DNA from: a virus
DNA: 20,017 nucleotides
Strand: one strand, 5' to 3'
Virus record (IMG/VR): IMGVR_UViG_3300030380_003513
Location: 1 to 20,017 of that record
Below the pieces are notes generated by a model. It searched no databases. It was not told the origin of the DNA and was given only the letters and a program-made list of their open reading frames with translations. This document shows positions 1 through 8,856 of the stretch, piece by piece (the first letter of the stretch is position 1; every line of letters begins with the position of its first letter). Made by a program: the position numbers and the translations under genes.

Positions 1-3000
1 TCTATAGTCTGTGTCGTAGCGTTTACAGTTATAGCTCCACCATACAAACCCTCACTTCCATCAGAGCCTGTACCTTTAACAGCTATAATAACTCTATCTT
101 CTGTATAACCTATGTGAGAAACGTAATGATCTGTAACTCCTGTATTTAAAGTTAAGTTATTTAAATTAGCATCTTTTGAAGTTACTTTTGATCTGTACGG
201 AGCAAAATAAGGTGTGTTAGTTTTTGTTAAGTTCATCGGTATAGCATTAGAAGCTTCGTAGTATATATCTAAACCTACATCTTCTTTTGGCTCTGTTTCA
301 AAACAAGCAGCATTAGTTGTTGGTGAAGCTTCTCCACCAATAACGTTTGATTCAACTAAACTAATTATTATAGCTTCTCTACCATCGTGACAAACAGTTG
401 ATCTTGGATCAAACACTGTAGTATCTATACCTTGATTACCATCTCCTGCTAATAAGCCATTTTGTGTATCTAGTTTTCTAAACTCAACTCTAATACTTTC
501 TCTACGACCCCAAAAAAATTCACCATCATCATTACCACATTTTTCACAAGTATTACTAGAATCTAAAAGCTGTATACCACTGCTATTTGTAGAATTACCA
601 ACACCACCTATAAATAAACCTGAGTAATCGTTAAAGTCTTCTAATGGTCCACCTGCTTGATATCCACCACTACCAGTATCAAGTAAGAAGTCATCGAGAC
701 TCAAACCAGGTTGACCTTCACCACCTGAACCTGAAACATTATTATTAGAAGAACCATATTGATCTGATAACTTACTGTGATTAGCAGAATTATTTACTTC
801 TAAAACATCGTGATCACCTACTACTTGATAAACGCTTTGTGTTGGATCCGAGTTAAATCTAAATAAAGTTCCGTCTTTAATCATCTCGTCTCTAAAAAAA
901 GCTTCATCACCTGCAGCAAAACCCCAAAGACTATCACCATTACCATTGTTAGGACCATCAACAGTATGAGCTGATATAACTATTCTACCTAAATGACCAG
1001 ACTGTGTTGGTAAAAAGTTATCACCTGATTGAATACCAGCGTCTAGTCCAGTAGGTTTATAATAATCCGGACTTCTAAGTATTTGACCATCTTGCGTACC
1101 ATCGTTGTTATTACCAAAATTTTCACCAGCTTGATTAGGTCCTGTATATTTTAAAAACTTACCCCTACAACCGTCAATAAACATTCTAGCCTTAAGAGTA
1201 CTCTCAGCTTCTCTAATGTGTTGCCAAAAATTAAAAGTTTTTCTAGCCCAGTTTATAGAATTATCACTAGGATTAAATGCTAAATCACCAGGAGGATTAT
1301 TATTACCATCTTCTGATTTGTGATCGCAACCTAAAGCCATAAATTTAGCTTGTGTTTCAGCGGTTGTACCAGGCGCGTTATCAACGTTACTACCCCAACC
1401 AGCAACATTAGCGTTATAGATATTATTACCTAAAATGTTGTCTTCACTAAAACCGGTGTCAGTATCGTTTTGTACTGCTGGTACACCTGATCCATCTAAG
1501 AAAGTGTAGTTGTGTCTATTAGATGATGTAGTGTTACCATTTTCATCCTCATAAGTCCACTCTACACCAGGATTTGTCCCTTGACTATCTATGTATGATA
1601 ATGTAAAACTTCTTATATTATCATAGTCTGCTGATTTACCAGCTAATTTTAAAACTTTATTTTGTAAAGCTTCGTCTTTTTCTATTTTAACAAAAAACTT
1701 ACCATCAAACTCTGGCTTGTTTAACGCTATAACACTTTCTTTAAATACTATAGAATATTGTAAACCAGAAACAGTTATACCAAGATTAGTAAATCTATCA
1801 AGCATATCCGCTGCTTCACCAAAAGGTTTGTTCCATCTTATCACACCATCTTGATCTTCACCACCACTATAATACGTTACAGTTCTAAATATTCTACTAG
1901 TTAATTTTGTACCAGCAACTTCACCTACAATACCTATTTTTAAATCACCTTTTGGTGCGTATTGTTTTAAATAATCACCCCAAACTTCTTTATCTATTAC
2001 AAGTTCTTGACCTGTCATTAATAAATTAGGAGCTGTGTTGTCAGGATTTAAACCAACAGTGTCAGAAAACATACTAGGAAACTCAGTAGATGTTAGAGTT
2101 AAACCACCCATATCTCTGTCTTCTGTTTTTATATCATTAGGTGCTTCATTAGATATTGCTATAACTTTATATCTAGCTTTTTCAAGTACAGCTCTATCAG
2201 AGTTGTGTTCTTTTTTAAGTACTAAATAAGTTTCTTCATCAACCTTATTTCTGTCAGCTGAGTTAAAAGATATCCAAGCGTTACCATCTTCAGCGTTATA
2301 CCACCTGTCCATTACTAAGTTGTAGTATTCGTTAGATGTTTCTTTAACATAATACTTAACGTATTCCATCCACTCTTCTGGAACACCATCTGTTTCAACT
2401 GAGTTCCAATTTTGTGTTAACTCAAAATAGTTTCTCATAGCAGCAAACTGCTTTTCAACTGTTAAGTCACCACCTAAAAGCGTAGGATTATTAACAGTGC
2501 TACCTTGTAAAAATCCATTTGCTATTACTGGTGTTTCTCTACCATACTTATCACCAAACACCATACCAAACTTATAGTTTCGTTTTGTTTTAACAGATTT
2601 TTTAGGAGCATCAATAGAAGCAGTGTTATCAAAGTTATGACTAGTTAATAAACCTACAACACTATTTATATCATAGCCTTGTACGTAATTTGAAAACATA
2701 AGTCTATTAGCAGCTATTTCTTGAGCTAATGCTTTTCTAGGAACATTGTCCCAAGATCTTAATAGTTGATTAGCGTCAACAGCTTTATATATCATTTCTG
2801 ATGTTATAACTAATTCACCAAACAACCAATCAGATGGTGGTTGAATAGCTGGTGAAGATGTTGTGTAGTTAGTCCACTCTGGATCTATACCTCTTTTTAT
2901 TGTTTTTACAATATAACAAACAGGTGAATCTGTAGGTTTATATAGTATTTCAACGGCAACAATATTAGCGTCTCTTGATCTTTGATATGGTATAAAGTCT

Positions 3001-4541
3001 TTTATTTTTAAACTTCTAAGATTATTAACCATACCTAAGTTAAAACCTTTTTTATGATTATATTTAAACCTACCAGGTAAAAAAGCTATTTCTGACCAAG
3101 GACCAAAGCTAGAACATTCACCATCATCATATTTATATCTACAACCAAACCTAACCATTTTAAGTTCAAATAAAGGATCTTTTTGTTGTATATCAACATC
3201 CCAAACACCAGATCCAGCTATATCACTATTAGTAGCTATTATTTCAGAACTAAATGAAATTAGTGTTAATTCTAATGTACCAGTTGTATCGTCAAAATTA
3301 TTTATACTAGCTTTTACTATAGATGCTGATTGATCGCTTTGCTCGGTAAATATTAGTATATCATTAGGTAACCAATTAGGTGCATTAGCACCTTGAATTA
3401 AACTACTTGTTATTGTAAATTCATAACCGTTTTCAAAAGTATTACTAGCTAAATCAGCAACACCTACAAAGTCATACTCTAATCCAAAAGCTGTAGTCTC
3501 ACCATCTCTATCAGTATCTTTCATTTCTAATGTTGGAGCAACTCTAGGAGCTTTTTTAATAACAGTTACATGATCTATTTTTAAATCATTATTAACAGCT
3601 GGTGATAAAGATATTTCTAACGCACTATCATTTACACCTCCAGAATAATTTAATAATAAATCTTTGTCTTTAGGATCTGAAAGTTTTAATTGAGTATGTG
3701 TAGTACCATCTTGCGCTGTTCCTTCAATACACTTTTTTATATTTATTTTTTTAGGTTCATTAACACCGTCTGTAAAAAATAATAAATCATCAATAATATT
3801 TATAGCATTTATTTTAACATTTAAATCAAAATTTAAAACTCTATTATTATTTTCAAAAAATATAGCAACAGCAGATATGTCACTAAAGTTATTAAAGCTT
3901 ACTTCATCATATAAAGTTATTTCATTATCGACTATATTTTGTATAGTAGATTTAAATATTTCAAATTCACTACCACTACTAAAAGCTACAATTTTCATAC
4001 CAACTCTGTATTCACTAGCGTCTACAGCTGTAAAAGTTTGAAAAGTATTTACTTGATTTGTATTAGCAAAAACATTAGCTCTAGTATCTACAACACCATA
4101 TTTATCAACAACAACTAATTTTGTTGTAGGTATAGATGCACTATCAACCGTGTCAACTTCTATAATAGAATCTGCTAAAATTTTTTTAGAATTAATTGAT
4201 GCTACAGGAAATATAAAGCTAAGTATATTTGGAGATGCCACAAAGAAATACGCTTTGTTATTTTTTTCATTAGATATAGATCCAACTATTTTTGGCTCAG
4301 AACCATTACCAAATGGTATGCTAGTAGAATATGCTTCAGAAAGTATTTGACTTTGAGTTAGCTCAAGATTACCTTTAATATTTTGTACAGTACCAGCGTC
4401 ACCAACACCGTCATTACCAACGCTATCAGTGTTTCTAATCTTTACATTTTGAGCATCTCTATATTCTCCGTTTGGTATTAGTCTTTCATCAACATCTTTG
4501 TTCATTCTAGCACCAGCGAAACTACGTTTAATTTCTGCCAT
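1..4541 (-). CDS. Very large virion protein, crAss-like stabilization-protein type (3' end outside window)
   Basis: The frame is open from the ATG at 4541 to the window edge, giving 1513 visible codons and no stop, so the C-terminus is missing. The N-terminus (about residues 8-60) has a K-D-x-D-E-R-L-x-P-x-G-E-Y-R-D-A-x-N pattern followed by a V-G-x-x-G-T-V-Q-N segment. I remember this signature from large tail or neck 'stabilization' proteins of crAss-like and related marine phages. The rest is rich in Asn, Asp, Ser, Thr and aromatic residues, as in beta-rich tail proteins. A Cys-x-x-Cys pair lies near residue 1330. No membrane segment or enzyme motif was seen. It starts 2 nt after the preceding gene's stop, in the connector block. 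Coding status is very secure; the role is inferred from the N-terminal pattern and position. A tail fibre or tailspike-associated protein is the main alternative. Confidence 0.85.
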   Translation of the reverse strand, partial: MAEIKRSFAGARMNKDVDERLIPNGEYRDAQNVKIRNTDSVGNDGVGDAGTVQNIKGNLELTQSQILSEAYSTSIPFGNGSEPKIVGSISNEKNNKAYFFVASPNILSFIFPVASINSKKILADSIIEVDTVDSASIPTTKLVVVDKYGVVDTRANVFANTNQVNTFQTFTAVDASEYRVGMKIVAFSSGSEFEIFKSTIQNIVDNEITLYDEVSFNNFSDISAVAIFFENNNRVLNFDLNVKINAINIIDDLLFFTDGVNEPKKINIKKCIEGTAQDGTTHTQLKLSDPKDKDLLLNYSGGVNDSALEISLSPAVNNDLKIDHVTVIKKAPRVAPTLEMKDTDRDGETTAFGLEYDFVGVADLASNTFENGYEFTITSSLIQGANAPNWLPNDILIFTEQSDQSASIVKASINNFDDTTGTLELTLISFSSEIIATNSDIAGSGVWDVDIQQKDPLFELKMVRFGCRYKYDDGECSSFGPWSEIAFLPGRFKYNHKKGFNLGMVNNLRSLKIKDFIPYQRSRDANIVAVEILYKPTDSPVCYIVKTIKRGIDPEWTNYTTSSPAIQPPSDWLFGELVITSEMIYKAVDANQLLRSWDNVPRKALAQEIAANRLMFSNYVQGYDINSVVGLLTSHNFDNTASIDAPKKSVKTKRNYKFGMVFGDKYGRETPVIANGFLQGSTVNNPTLLGGDLTVEKQFAAMRNYFELTQNWNSVETDGVPEEWMEYVKYYVKETSNEYYNLVMDRWYNAEDGNAWISFNSADRNKVDEETYLVLKKEHNSDRAVLEKARYKVIAISNEAPNDIKTEDRDMGGLTLTSTEFPSMFSDTVGLNPDNTAPNLLMTGQELVIDKEVWGDYLKQYAPKGDLKIGIVGEVAGTKLTSRIFRTVTYYSGGEDQDGVIRWNKPFGEAADMLDRFTNLGITVSGLQYSIVFKESVIALNKPEFDGKFFVKIEKDEALQNKVLKLAGKSADYDNIRSFTLSYIDSQGTNPGVEWTYEDENGNTTSSNRHNYTFLDGSGVPAVQNDTDTGFSEDNILGNNIYNANVAGWGSNVDNAPGTTAETQAKFMALGCDHKSEDGNNNPPGDLAFNPSDNSINWARKTFNFWQHIREAESTLKARMFIDGCRGKFLKYTGPNQAGENFGNNNDGTQDGQILRSPDYYKPTGLDAGIQSGDNFLPTQSGHLGRIVISAHTVDGPNNGNGDSLWGFAAGDEAFFRDEMIKDGTLFRFNSDPTQSVYQVVGDHDVLEVNNSANHSKLSDQYGSSNNNVSGSGGEGQPGLSLDDFLLDTGSGGYQAGGPLEDFNDYSGLFIGGVGNSTNSSGIQLLDSSNTCEKCGNDDGEFFWGRRESIRVEFRKLDTQNGLLAGDGNQGIDTTVFDPRSTVCHDGREAIIISLVESNVIGGEASPTTNAACFETEPKEDVGLDIYYEASNAIPMNLTKTNTPYFAPYRSKVTSKDANLNNLTLNTGVTDHYVSHIGYTEDRVIIAVKGTGSDGSEGLYGGAITVNATTQTI

Positions 4542-4543
4542 AA

Positions 4544-5434
4544 TTATTTTATTTGTTTACTCATACCTTTCAGTACTTGTGTAAATTCTTCTATTTTAAT
4601 ATTTGACAATCTTATTTTTGCTTTTCTAGTTTCAGCAAATCTTTCTTTTTTATATCTTTGAACTATGTATTCAGGTATATTACTTCTTGTTGATAATACA
4701 CCATACATTATATGTTTATATACAGCTTCTTCACAAAACTTATGCACAACCATTTCAGCGTCGGTACCTAGTCCATCACTAACGTATTTTAACAATATTG
4801 TTTTATTAGCAAGTCCAGAACTAAAATTAATAAAACCTCTTAAATAATCTATATAAAAAGTACCGTGTTGTGTAGCGTATTGTGGATCTAATCCATATCT
4901 TCTACCTTGAAAATCAAGCTCTACGTCATAAGAGTCTTTAGCGCTTGTATCAGTATCGTCTATTACTAAAGATCCACTAGAATATGTTTGATAACCAGAT
5001 AAAGTTTTACTTTCAGTTTCAATTAAATTATTATTTTGAAACTGATAATTACCATTATCATCTTGTTGTATAGCAAATGGATTAGCTGTTTTACTTGTAG
5101 GATATAAATTCTTTTTAATACCATCTTCTCCAACACAAGATATAGAAACGTAGTTAACGTAATCTTGAGGTAGTATCATTTTTAATGTAGAAGGTAGTTT
5201 TATTTCTTGAACTTTAAAACATCTAAGAACATCGTATGATAATTCTTGTATAGCTCGCATACCATGAAATTGAACATCAGTTCTACTAACTTTAGATATT
5301 ATTTTACCTTCACCAACGTGAATCACCATGAAAGCTTTTATTATATTTTCTAATGTTACAAACTGATAATCACCGTAATTAGCGGAGTTACTATCATTAT
5401 AATATTGTTCTTGATTTTGAGTTAATAATCCCAT
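4544..5434 (-). CDS. Probable head-tail connector / neck ring protein (296 aa)
   Basis: This 296-residue soluble protein starts with M-G-L-L-T-Q-N-Q-E-Q-Y-Y. It has no signal peptide or membrane segment. The first two thirds look beta-rich; the last 80 residues are helical and basic, with a V-V-H-K-F-C-E-E-A-V-Y-K-H helix followed by an R-Y-K-K-E-R-F-A-E-T-R-K-A-K stretch. The gene lies between another connector candidate and the giant virion protein, with 2-nt gaps on both sides, as in a co-translated structural cassette. In crAss-like and podoviral genomes this slot after the capsid gene usually holds ring or adaptor proteins joining portal and tail. That position is the main evidence, so the role is inferred. 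A tail-tube-like protein is the alternative. Confidence 0.8.
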   Translation of the reverse strand: MGLLTQNQEQYYNDSNSANYGDYQFVTLENIIKAFMVIHVGEGKIISKVSRTDVQFHGMRAIQELSYDVLRCFKVQEIKLPSTLKMILPQDYVNYVSISCVGEDGIKKNLYPTSKTANPFAIQQDDNGNYQFQNNNLIETESKTLSGYQTYSSGSLVIDDTDTSAKDSYDVELDFQGRRYGLDPQYATQHGTFYIDYLRGFINFSSGLANKTILLKYVSDGLGTDAEMVVHKFCEEAVYKHIMYGVLSTRSNIPEYIVQRYKKERFAETRKAKIRLSNIKIEEFTQVLKGMSKQIK

Positions 5435-5436
5435 AG

Positions 5437-6177
5437 TTAATCATTTTGTGATTGTTTTGTTTGAGCTCTATCTGTCATAGCTACCTCTACTAAACCTGGT
5501 TTTTGTAAAACTACACCTGCTAATTGTAATATTCTCATAACTAAATTTTCTTCTTCTGAAACATGTAATTGAAAGTCTGTAGTATATGTTGCGCTATTGT
5601 TGTGCAGTGCTCTACCATTTACTACTACATATCCCCAAACAGGTGTTGATGGTATAGAATAATAATGATAAGTTAAAGTTGTAGCTACAGTAGGTGTTGG
5701 ATGTATTTCTATAGTACCAGAGTTTCTAACATATAGAGGTCTAGAACCTGTTGGAGCTAACAAAGGATTACCATTTATATTTATAATATCTCTTCTATCT
5801 ACTTCATTTAAAAAAATTTCAGATCCATAACCTTCAACGCTTACGTCAGAACTATTTGTTTTCTTTATAGATATAGATTTTAAATGATATTGAGTTGCAG
5901 GAAAACTAGATGAATTAGTATCAGCTGCTATGTTTTCAGTTGAAGTAGCTAAAAACGGTCTTAGTTTTTCTTCTAACATTTCTAACTCATCACTATATTT
6001 AGAGTTGTTACTTGACTTATTATACGCTGTTTTAACATCGTGAAAATAACTATCAAATATTTCCATTTGAGCTTTATCAGCTAATAAAGCAAACTCTTGA
6101 GGTGTTATATAACCTCTTTGTTCTTTATTTGCTAAAGCTAAAACTTTTTGATATACTGTATCTATACTTACTGCCAT
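5437..6177 (-). CDS. Probable head-tail adaptor/connector protein (246 aa)
   Basis: A 246-residue protein with a helical N-terminus containing A-N-K-E-Q-R-G-Y-I-T-P-Q-E-F and a following Q-M-E-I-F-D helix. I associate this pattern with structural proteins encoded after the capsid gene in marine podovirus-like and crAss-like phages. The middle is beta-rich, with a P-L-Y-V-R-N-S-G-T-I-E-I-H-P-T-P hairpin, and a C-terminal helix (about residues 205-225) follows. It starts 2 nt after the 53-aa gene's stop and ends 2 nt before the next start, so translation of the cassette is probably coupled. An N-terminal helical bundle with a beta core fits a connector or ring subunit, but no catalytic or diagnostic motif proves it. 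Confidence 0.8.
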   Translation of the reverse strand: MAVSIDTVYQKVLALANKEQRGYITPQEFALLADKAQMEIFDSYFHDVKTAYNKSSNNSKYSDELEMLEEKLRPFLATSTENIAADTNSSSFPATQYHLKSISIKKTNSSDVSVEGYGSEIFLNEVDRRDIININGNPLLAPTGSRPLYVRNSGTIEIHPTPTVATTLTYHYYSIPSTPVWGYVVVNGRALHNNSATYTTDFQLHVSEEENLVMRILQLAGVVLQKPGLVEVAMTDRAQTKQSQND

Positions 6178-6179
6178 TA

Positions 6180-6341
6180 CTATTTATTATTATATGGAAA
6201 CTTATTGTTAAGCCACTCTTTTCTATCATTACATCCACAATCTTTTTTACCTATAACTTCCATAGCCATTTGTGTTAAAGATTTTAAACCAGTAGCTTTT
6301 GTAAACTTTTCTATATCGTCGCCTAATCCTTTTGATTTCAT
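6180..6341 (-). CDS. Small conserved-looking CGC protein (53 aa)
   Basis: A 53-residue gene reads from the ATG at 6341 to a TAG at 6182-6180. Its C-terminal half has K-K-D-C-G-C-N-D-R-K-E-W-L-N-N-K-F-P-Y. The Cys-Gly-Cys pair, the basic R-K-E-W-L-N turn and the F-P-Y ending are strongly protein-like. I recall similar tiny CGC-containing proteins beside capsid and connector genes of marine and crAss-like phages. It fills the gap between a terminator (6387-6415) and the 246-aa connector gene, ending only 2 nt before that start, which fits a real translated gene. Two cysteines alone are too few for a complete zinc site unless it dimerises. Function unknown. Confidence 0.72.
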   Translation of the reverse strand: MKSKGLGDDIEKFTKATGLKSLTQMAMEVIGKKDCGCNDRKEWLNNKFPYNNK

Positions 6342-6386
6342 AATAATATAGTTACATAATAAAGCGGAAGGTTAGCCTACAAATAA

Positions 6387-6415
6387 AAATAGCCACCCGT
6401 AATGAGTGGCTATTT
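6387..6415 (-). terminator. Rho-independent terminator-like hairpin after the frameshifted gene
   Basis: A perfect 10-bp inverted repeat has arms at 6387-6396 and 6406-6415 around a 9-nt loop. Read on the minus strand, the stem carries a G/C-rich core (GTGGC/GCCAC) and is followed by a short T-rich tail (TTATTTG). It sits just downstream of the gene ending at 6433 and 46 nt before the 53-aa gene, a natural place to end or weaken a transcript. The tail is not a pure T run, so it may act as a partial terminator. Confidence 0.7.
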
Positions 6416-6432
6416 AAATTAGTTAATTAATA

Positions 6433-6993
6433 TTAATTAAACCTTTTTTCTATGTTTTGATATATTTCCATACCTTCATCAGTTTTAAACCAATGCGCTA
6501 ACGCTGTGTATGGATGTTCATCAAAAGGAACTGTCATAACTTTTCTATCAGTAGATGACCAAACAAAATTTCTTTGATCAGATGATAATCTTAATATTCC
6601 TTCTTCAACAGCTTTAATACCAAAGTTTCTGAGTTGAACATTATCATCGCTTACAAGTTCAATAAACAGCTGTGGATTTTTTTTAGCAAATAATAATAAA
6701 TCTCTTCTTAACTCTTTAGAACTTAAGCTAGATACTTCAGAACCTTTCTCAACTCTTAATATTGCTTCAGCCATGTCTATATCTAAATCTTTAGCTATAG
6801 ATAATGCTTCAACTTCATATTCTAACCAATCTAGTTCACTAGCAGCTTCTTCGGCTGGTTTAAACTCGTGAAACATTTTATCTCTATCAGGGTGATACAA
6901 TGATAGTAGTTTTTGTAAAGTTGTTTGTTCTTTAGGTACAAACAGACTACCACTTCTAAACACTACGTGCTCTAGTCTTTGATCACCTTTCAT
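6433..6993 (-). CDS. 3' part of a frameshifted phage gene, unknown function
   Basis: From the first ATG (6993) this encodes 186 residues, but the frame stays open upstream to 7116 and the extra residues look coding (S-S-N-I-Y-W-F-D-E-E-K-G-Y-E-R-E-L-K-Y). The 6993 start is therefore probably internal, and the piece probably continues the gene that starts at 7264. The protein is largely helical and acidic, with segments such as L-Q-K-L-L-S-L-Y-H-P near residue 27 and an E-E-A-A-S-E-L-D-W-L-E-Y-E-V-E-A helix. It lies between the capsid gene and the connector genes, suggesting a head-completion or virion-associated protein, but no domain is recognised. The finding on the reading-frame break covers the alternatives. 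Confidence 0.7.
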   Translation of the reverse strand: MKGDQRLEHVVFRSGSLFVPKEQTTLQKLLSLYHPDRDKMFHEFKPAEEAASELDWLEYEVEALSIAKDLDIDMAEAILRVEKGSEVSSLSSKELRRDLLLFAKKNPQLFIELVSDDNVQLRNFGIKAVEEGILRLSSDQRNFVWSSTDRKVMTVPFDEHPYTALAHWFKTDEGMEIYQNIEKRFN

Positions 6994-7093
6994 TTCATCA
7001 ACAAAAACTGTTCTTTGGTTTTGACAATATTTAAGTTCTCTTTCGTAACCTTTTTCTTCATCAAACCAATATATATTAGAACTTCTTATAGAC

Positions 7094-7264
7094 CTAGATA
7101 AAGGTTTTCTTTCCTTTTAAATAATAAACTCTATCTTTTATTTCCCAAGTATTTTTTGGTTTAGCTTTTATTTTAGGAGCTTCAACCTTTGGTTGTTCTT
7201 TTACAACAACCGTTTCTTCAACTAAAGGTTCTTCAACCTTAGTTACTTCTTTTTTCTTTGCCAT
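7094..7264 (-). CDS. 5' part of the same frameshifted gene (56 aa, Lys/Glu-rich N-terminus)
   Basis: The ATG at 7264 opens a 56-residue frame ending in a TAG at 7096-7094. The first 35 residues are low-complexity Lys/Glu/Val/Pro, like the start of the scaffold-like protein. The end (N-T-W-E-I-K-D-R-V-Y-Y-L-K-G-K-K) looks structured and stops abruptly. In the +1 frame the text continues smoothly into the next feature, so this is best read as the amino end of one roughly 276-aa protein. The leader is A/T only, lacks a Shine-Dalgarno motif and includes the T-tract of the capsid-gene terminator. This places the gene just outside the capsid transcript unless there is readthrough. Confidence 0.65.
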   Translation of the reverse strand: MAKKKEVTKVEEPLVEETVVVKEQPKVEAPKIKAKPKNTWEIKDRVYYLKGKKTFI

Positions 7265-7287
7265 AATATAATATAATAAAAATTAAT

Positions 7288-7320
7288 AAAAAAATAGAGG
7301 CAGCACTTGGCTGCCCCTAT
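7288..7320 (-). terminator. Strong intrinsic terminator after the major capsid gene
   Basis: Arms at 7294-7304 and 7310-7320 form an 11-bp stem with a 5-nt loop. In minus-strand RNA the one non-Watson-Crick position is a G-U pair. The stem has a GGGCAGC/GCTGCC core and is followed directly by seven U residues (7294-7288). It starts 11 nt past the capsid stop codon. The G-U pair makes it a better hairpin in minus-strand RNA, and the U tract is on that side, both matching the direction of transcription. Confidence 0.88.
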
Positions 7321-7330
7321 AATAAATGAT

Positions 7331-8836
7331 TTACTTCATTAACATAAAGTTGTTAGCACCTTGTGTTACTAAACATCTTTCAGTTAAAAAGTGAACCTGC
7401 ATTGCGTCAAGAGCAGCTGTAGCAGCTCCAACAGAACCAGTAGTCCAAGACTTCATTCTTCGATCGTCAGTTTGAGAAGCTCTAAATCTAACGTGTAAGA
7501 AAGGTCTTTTTATACTTTGTCCTACTATTTGATCGTATACAGATGACATACCAGCTGGGATCATAACACCTCTAATAGCGTTAGAACCAGCAGCAGCGTT
7601 AATACCACCTCTTGTAGCTAAGTCATTTAAGTATCTAAAGTCAGACTTGTAGAAGTCGTAAGAACCTCTTCGGAAACCTGAGAAACCTAAATTTAAAGCC
7701 ATATCTTCGTCGTTGTCAAATACTCCAAATGAAGTACCTCCAGCTCCGTAAGAATTAAGAGAAGCTAACATATCGTCAATTGCTAAACTAGTAGCACGAT
7801 TAACGAACATCATATACTCTTCAATAGCACCTTGCTTGTCAAACTCAGCTAAAATAGCATCGAACTCAGCTAAATCAGTAGCTGGATTAACACCATTAAC
7901 ACCAGAAGTAAGATTACCTCTTGATTCAATAGCCGCGAATAAACCTTCTGTACCAGTTTCTTTAGTAGAAGCATCAGCTCCTGTACCACCTAATACGAAA
8001 GACTCTTCAGTAATGTCATTAGATTTACCACCTAATTCACCTTCTAGCATTGCCATTTCAATATAGTCAGTAAAACGAGCTCTTGTATCAGCTTCAGCTT
8101 TTAAATACCATAAGTAACCAGACTCACCCATTTCGTTTGAAACTTCAACCCAACCAATCCTAGAAACATCAGATCCTGATACTTCGTAGTAATCTTTCAT
8201 TATAATTGGTTTGTTTCTAAAGCTTTTGAATGCAGGTTCGTTAGCACCTCTAGTAGTTGCAGTAGCATCACCAGCAGGATTAAAATAACTAACACCTTTG
8301 CCAAACTCAGATCCGTAAACTAAAATAGTTGTTGCAGTTCCTGAAGTTGTACCACTTAGAGCAGCCGCGCCATAAATAGCAACGTCAATTCTATCTGTAG
8401 CAACTTTAACTACAACACCTTTTTTAACTCCGTTTGTTGAATCAGCTATAATGATAGTATCATTAACTCTAACACCGTGATTACCTGAAGCGATATCAGT
8501 GTTACCATCAATATCTTGAATTATATCTATTTGAGAAGATGAATCTAAACCAGATGCAGTAGAGTGTACGTGTCCTTTATAAGAAAAGTGTAATCTACCT
8601 TGTTCTGACCAAACTACTTCATCAGCAGTCATTGATTCTTCTGCACCAACTTGTGATAAAAATCCAGATATTGTTCGAGGTCCAAAGACCTCTGCTTCTT
8701 GCTCCATCAAGTCTGGTACGTATTGTTGTGCCCAACCTTGATTAGCAGTAGAAGACAAATCTAAATAATTTGTAGATAGCAGTTGTTGCCCTGGAGCAGG
8801 AACGCTATTCAAATTAGGTCCATTTGTAATTGCCAT
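7331..8836 (-). CDS. Major capsid protein (501 aa, HK97-fold type inferred)
   Basis: This 501-residue protein follows portal and scaffold-like genes and is followed by a strong terminator, the classic place for a highly expressed major capsid protein. Near residues 74-83 it has V-V-W-S-E-Q-G-R-L-H, a motif I associate with capsid proteins of marine and crAss-like phages. About residues 100-190 are beta-rich and Gly/Ser/Thr-rich and could be an insertion domain. The later part carries long acidic helices and a C-terminal R-P-F-L-H-V-R-F-R-A segment. Length fits crAss-like capsid proteins (about 490-510 aa). The leader is A/T-rich without a clear Shine-Dalgarno motif. Assignment rests on position, size and the motif. 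It is also the likeliest large client of the chaperonin encoded nearby. Confidence 0.88.
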   Translation of the reverse strand: MAITNGPNLNSVPAPGQQLLSTNYLDLSSTANQGWAQQYVPDLMEQEAEVFGPRTISGFLSQVGAEESMTADEVVWSEQGRLHFSYKGHVHSTASGLDSSSQIDIIQDIDGNTDIASGNHGVRVNDTIIIADSTNGVKKGVVVKVATDRIDVAIYGAAALSGTTSGTATTILVYGSEFGKGVSYFNPAGDATATTRGANEPAFKSFRNKPIIMKDYYEVSGSDVSRIGWVEVSNEMGESGYLWYLKAEADTRARFTDYIEMAMLEGELGGKSNDITEESFVLGGTGADASTKETGTEGLFAAIESRGNLTSGVNGVNPATDLAEFDAILAEFDKQGAIEEYMMFVNRATSLAIDDMLASLNSYGAGGTSFGVFDNDEDMALNLGFSGFRRGSYDFYKSDFRYLNDLATRGGINAAAGSNAIRGVMIPAGMSSVYDQIVGQSIKRPFLHVRFRASQTDDRRMKSWTTGSVGAATAALDAMQVHFLTERCLVTQGANNFMLMK

Positions 8837-8856
8837 AATATATTGTTTTTAAATTT

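Noticed and set aside
7100-7120. Classic -1 programmed frameshift site in the split gene
   Set aside because: The join needs +1 (or -2), and no X-XXY-YYZ heptamer in the right frame was found. A homopolymer indel explains the data more simply, though +1 recoding is not excluded.
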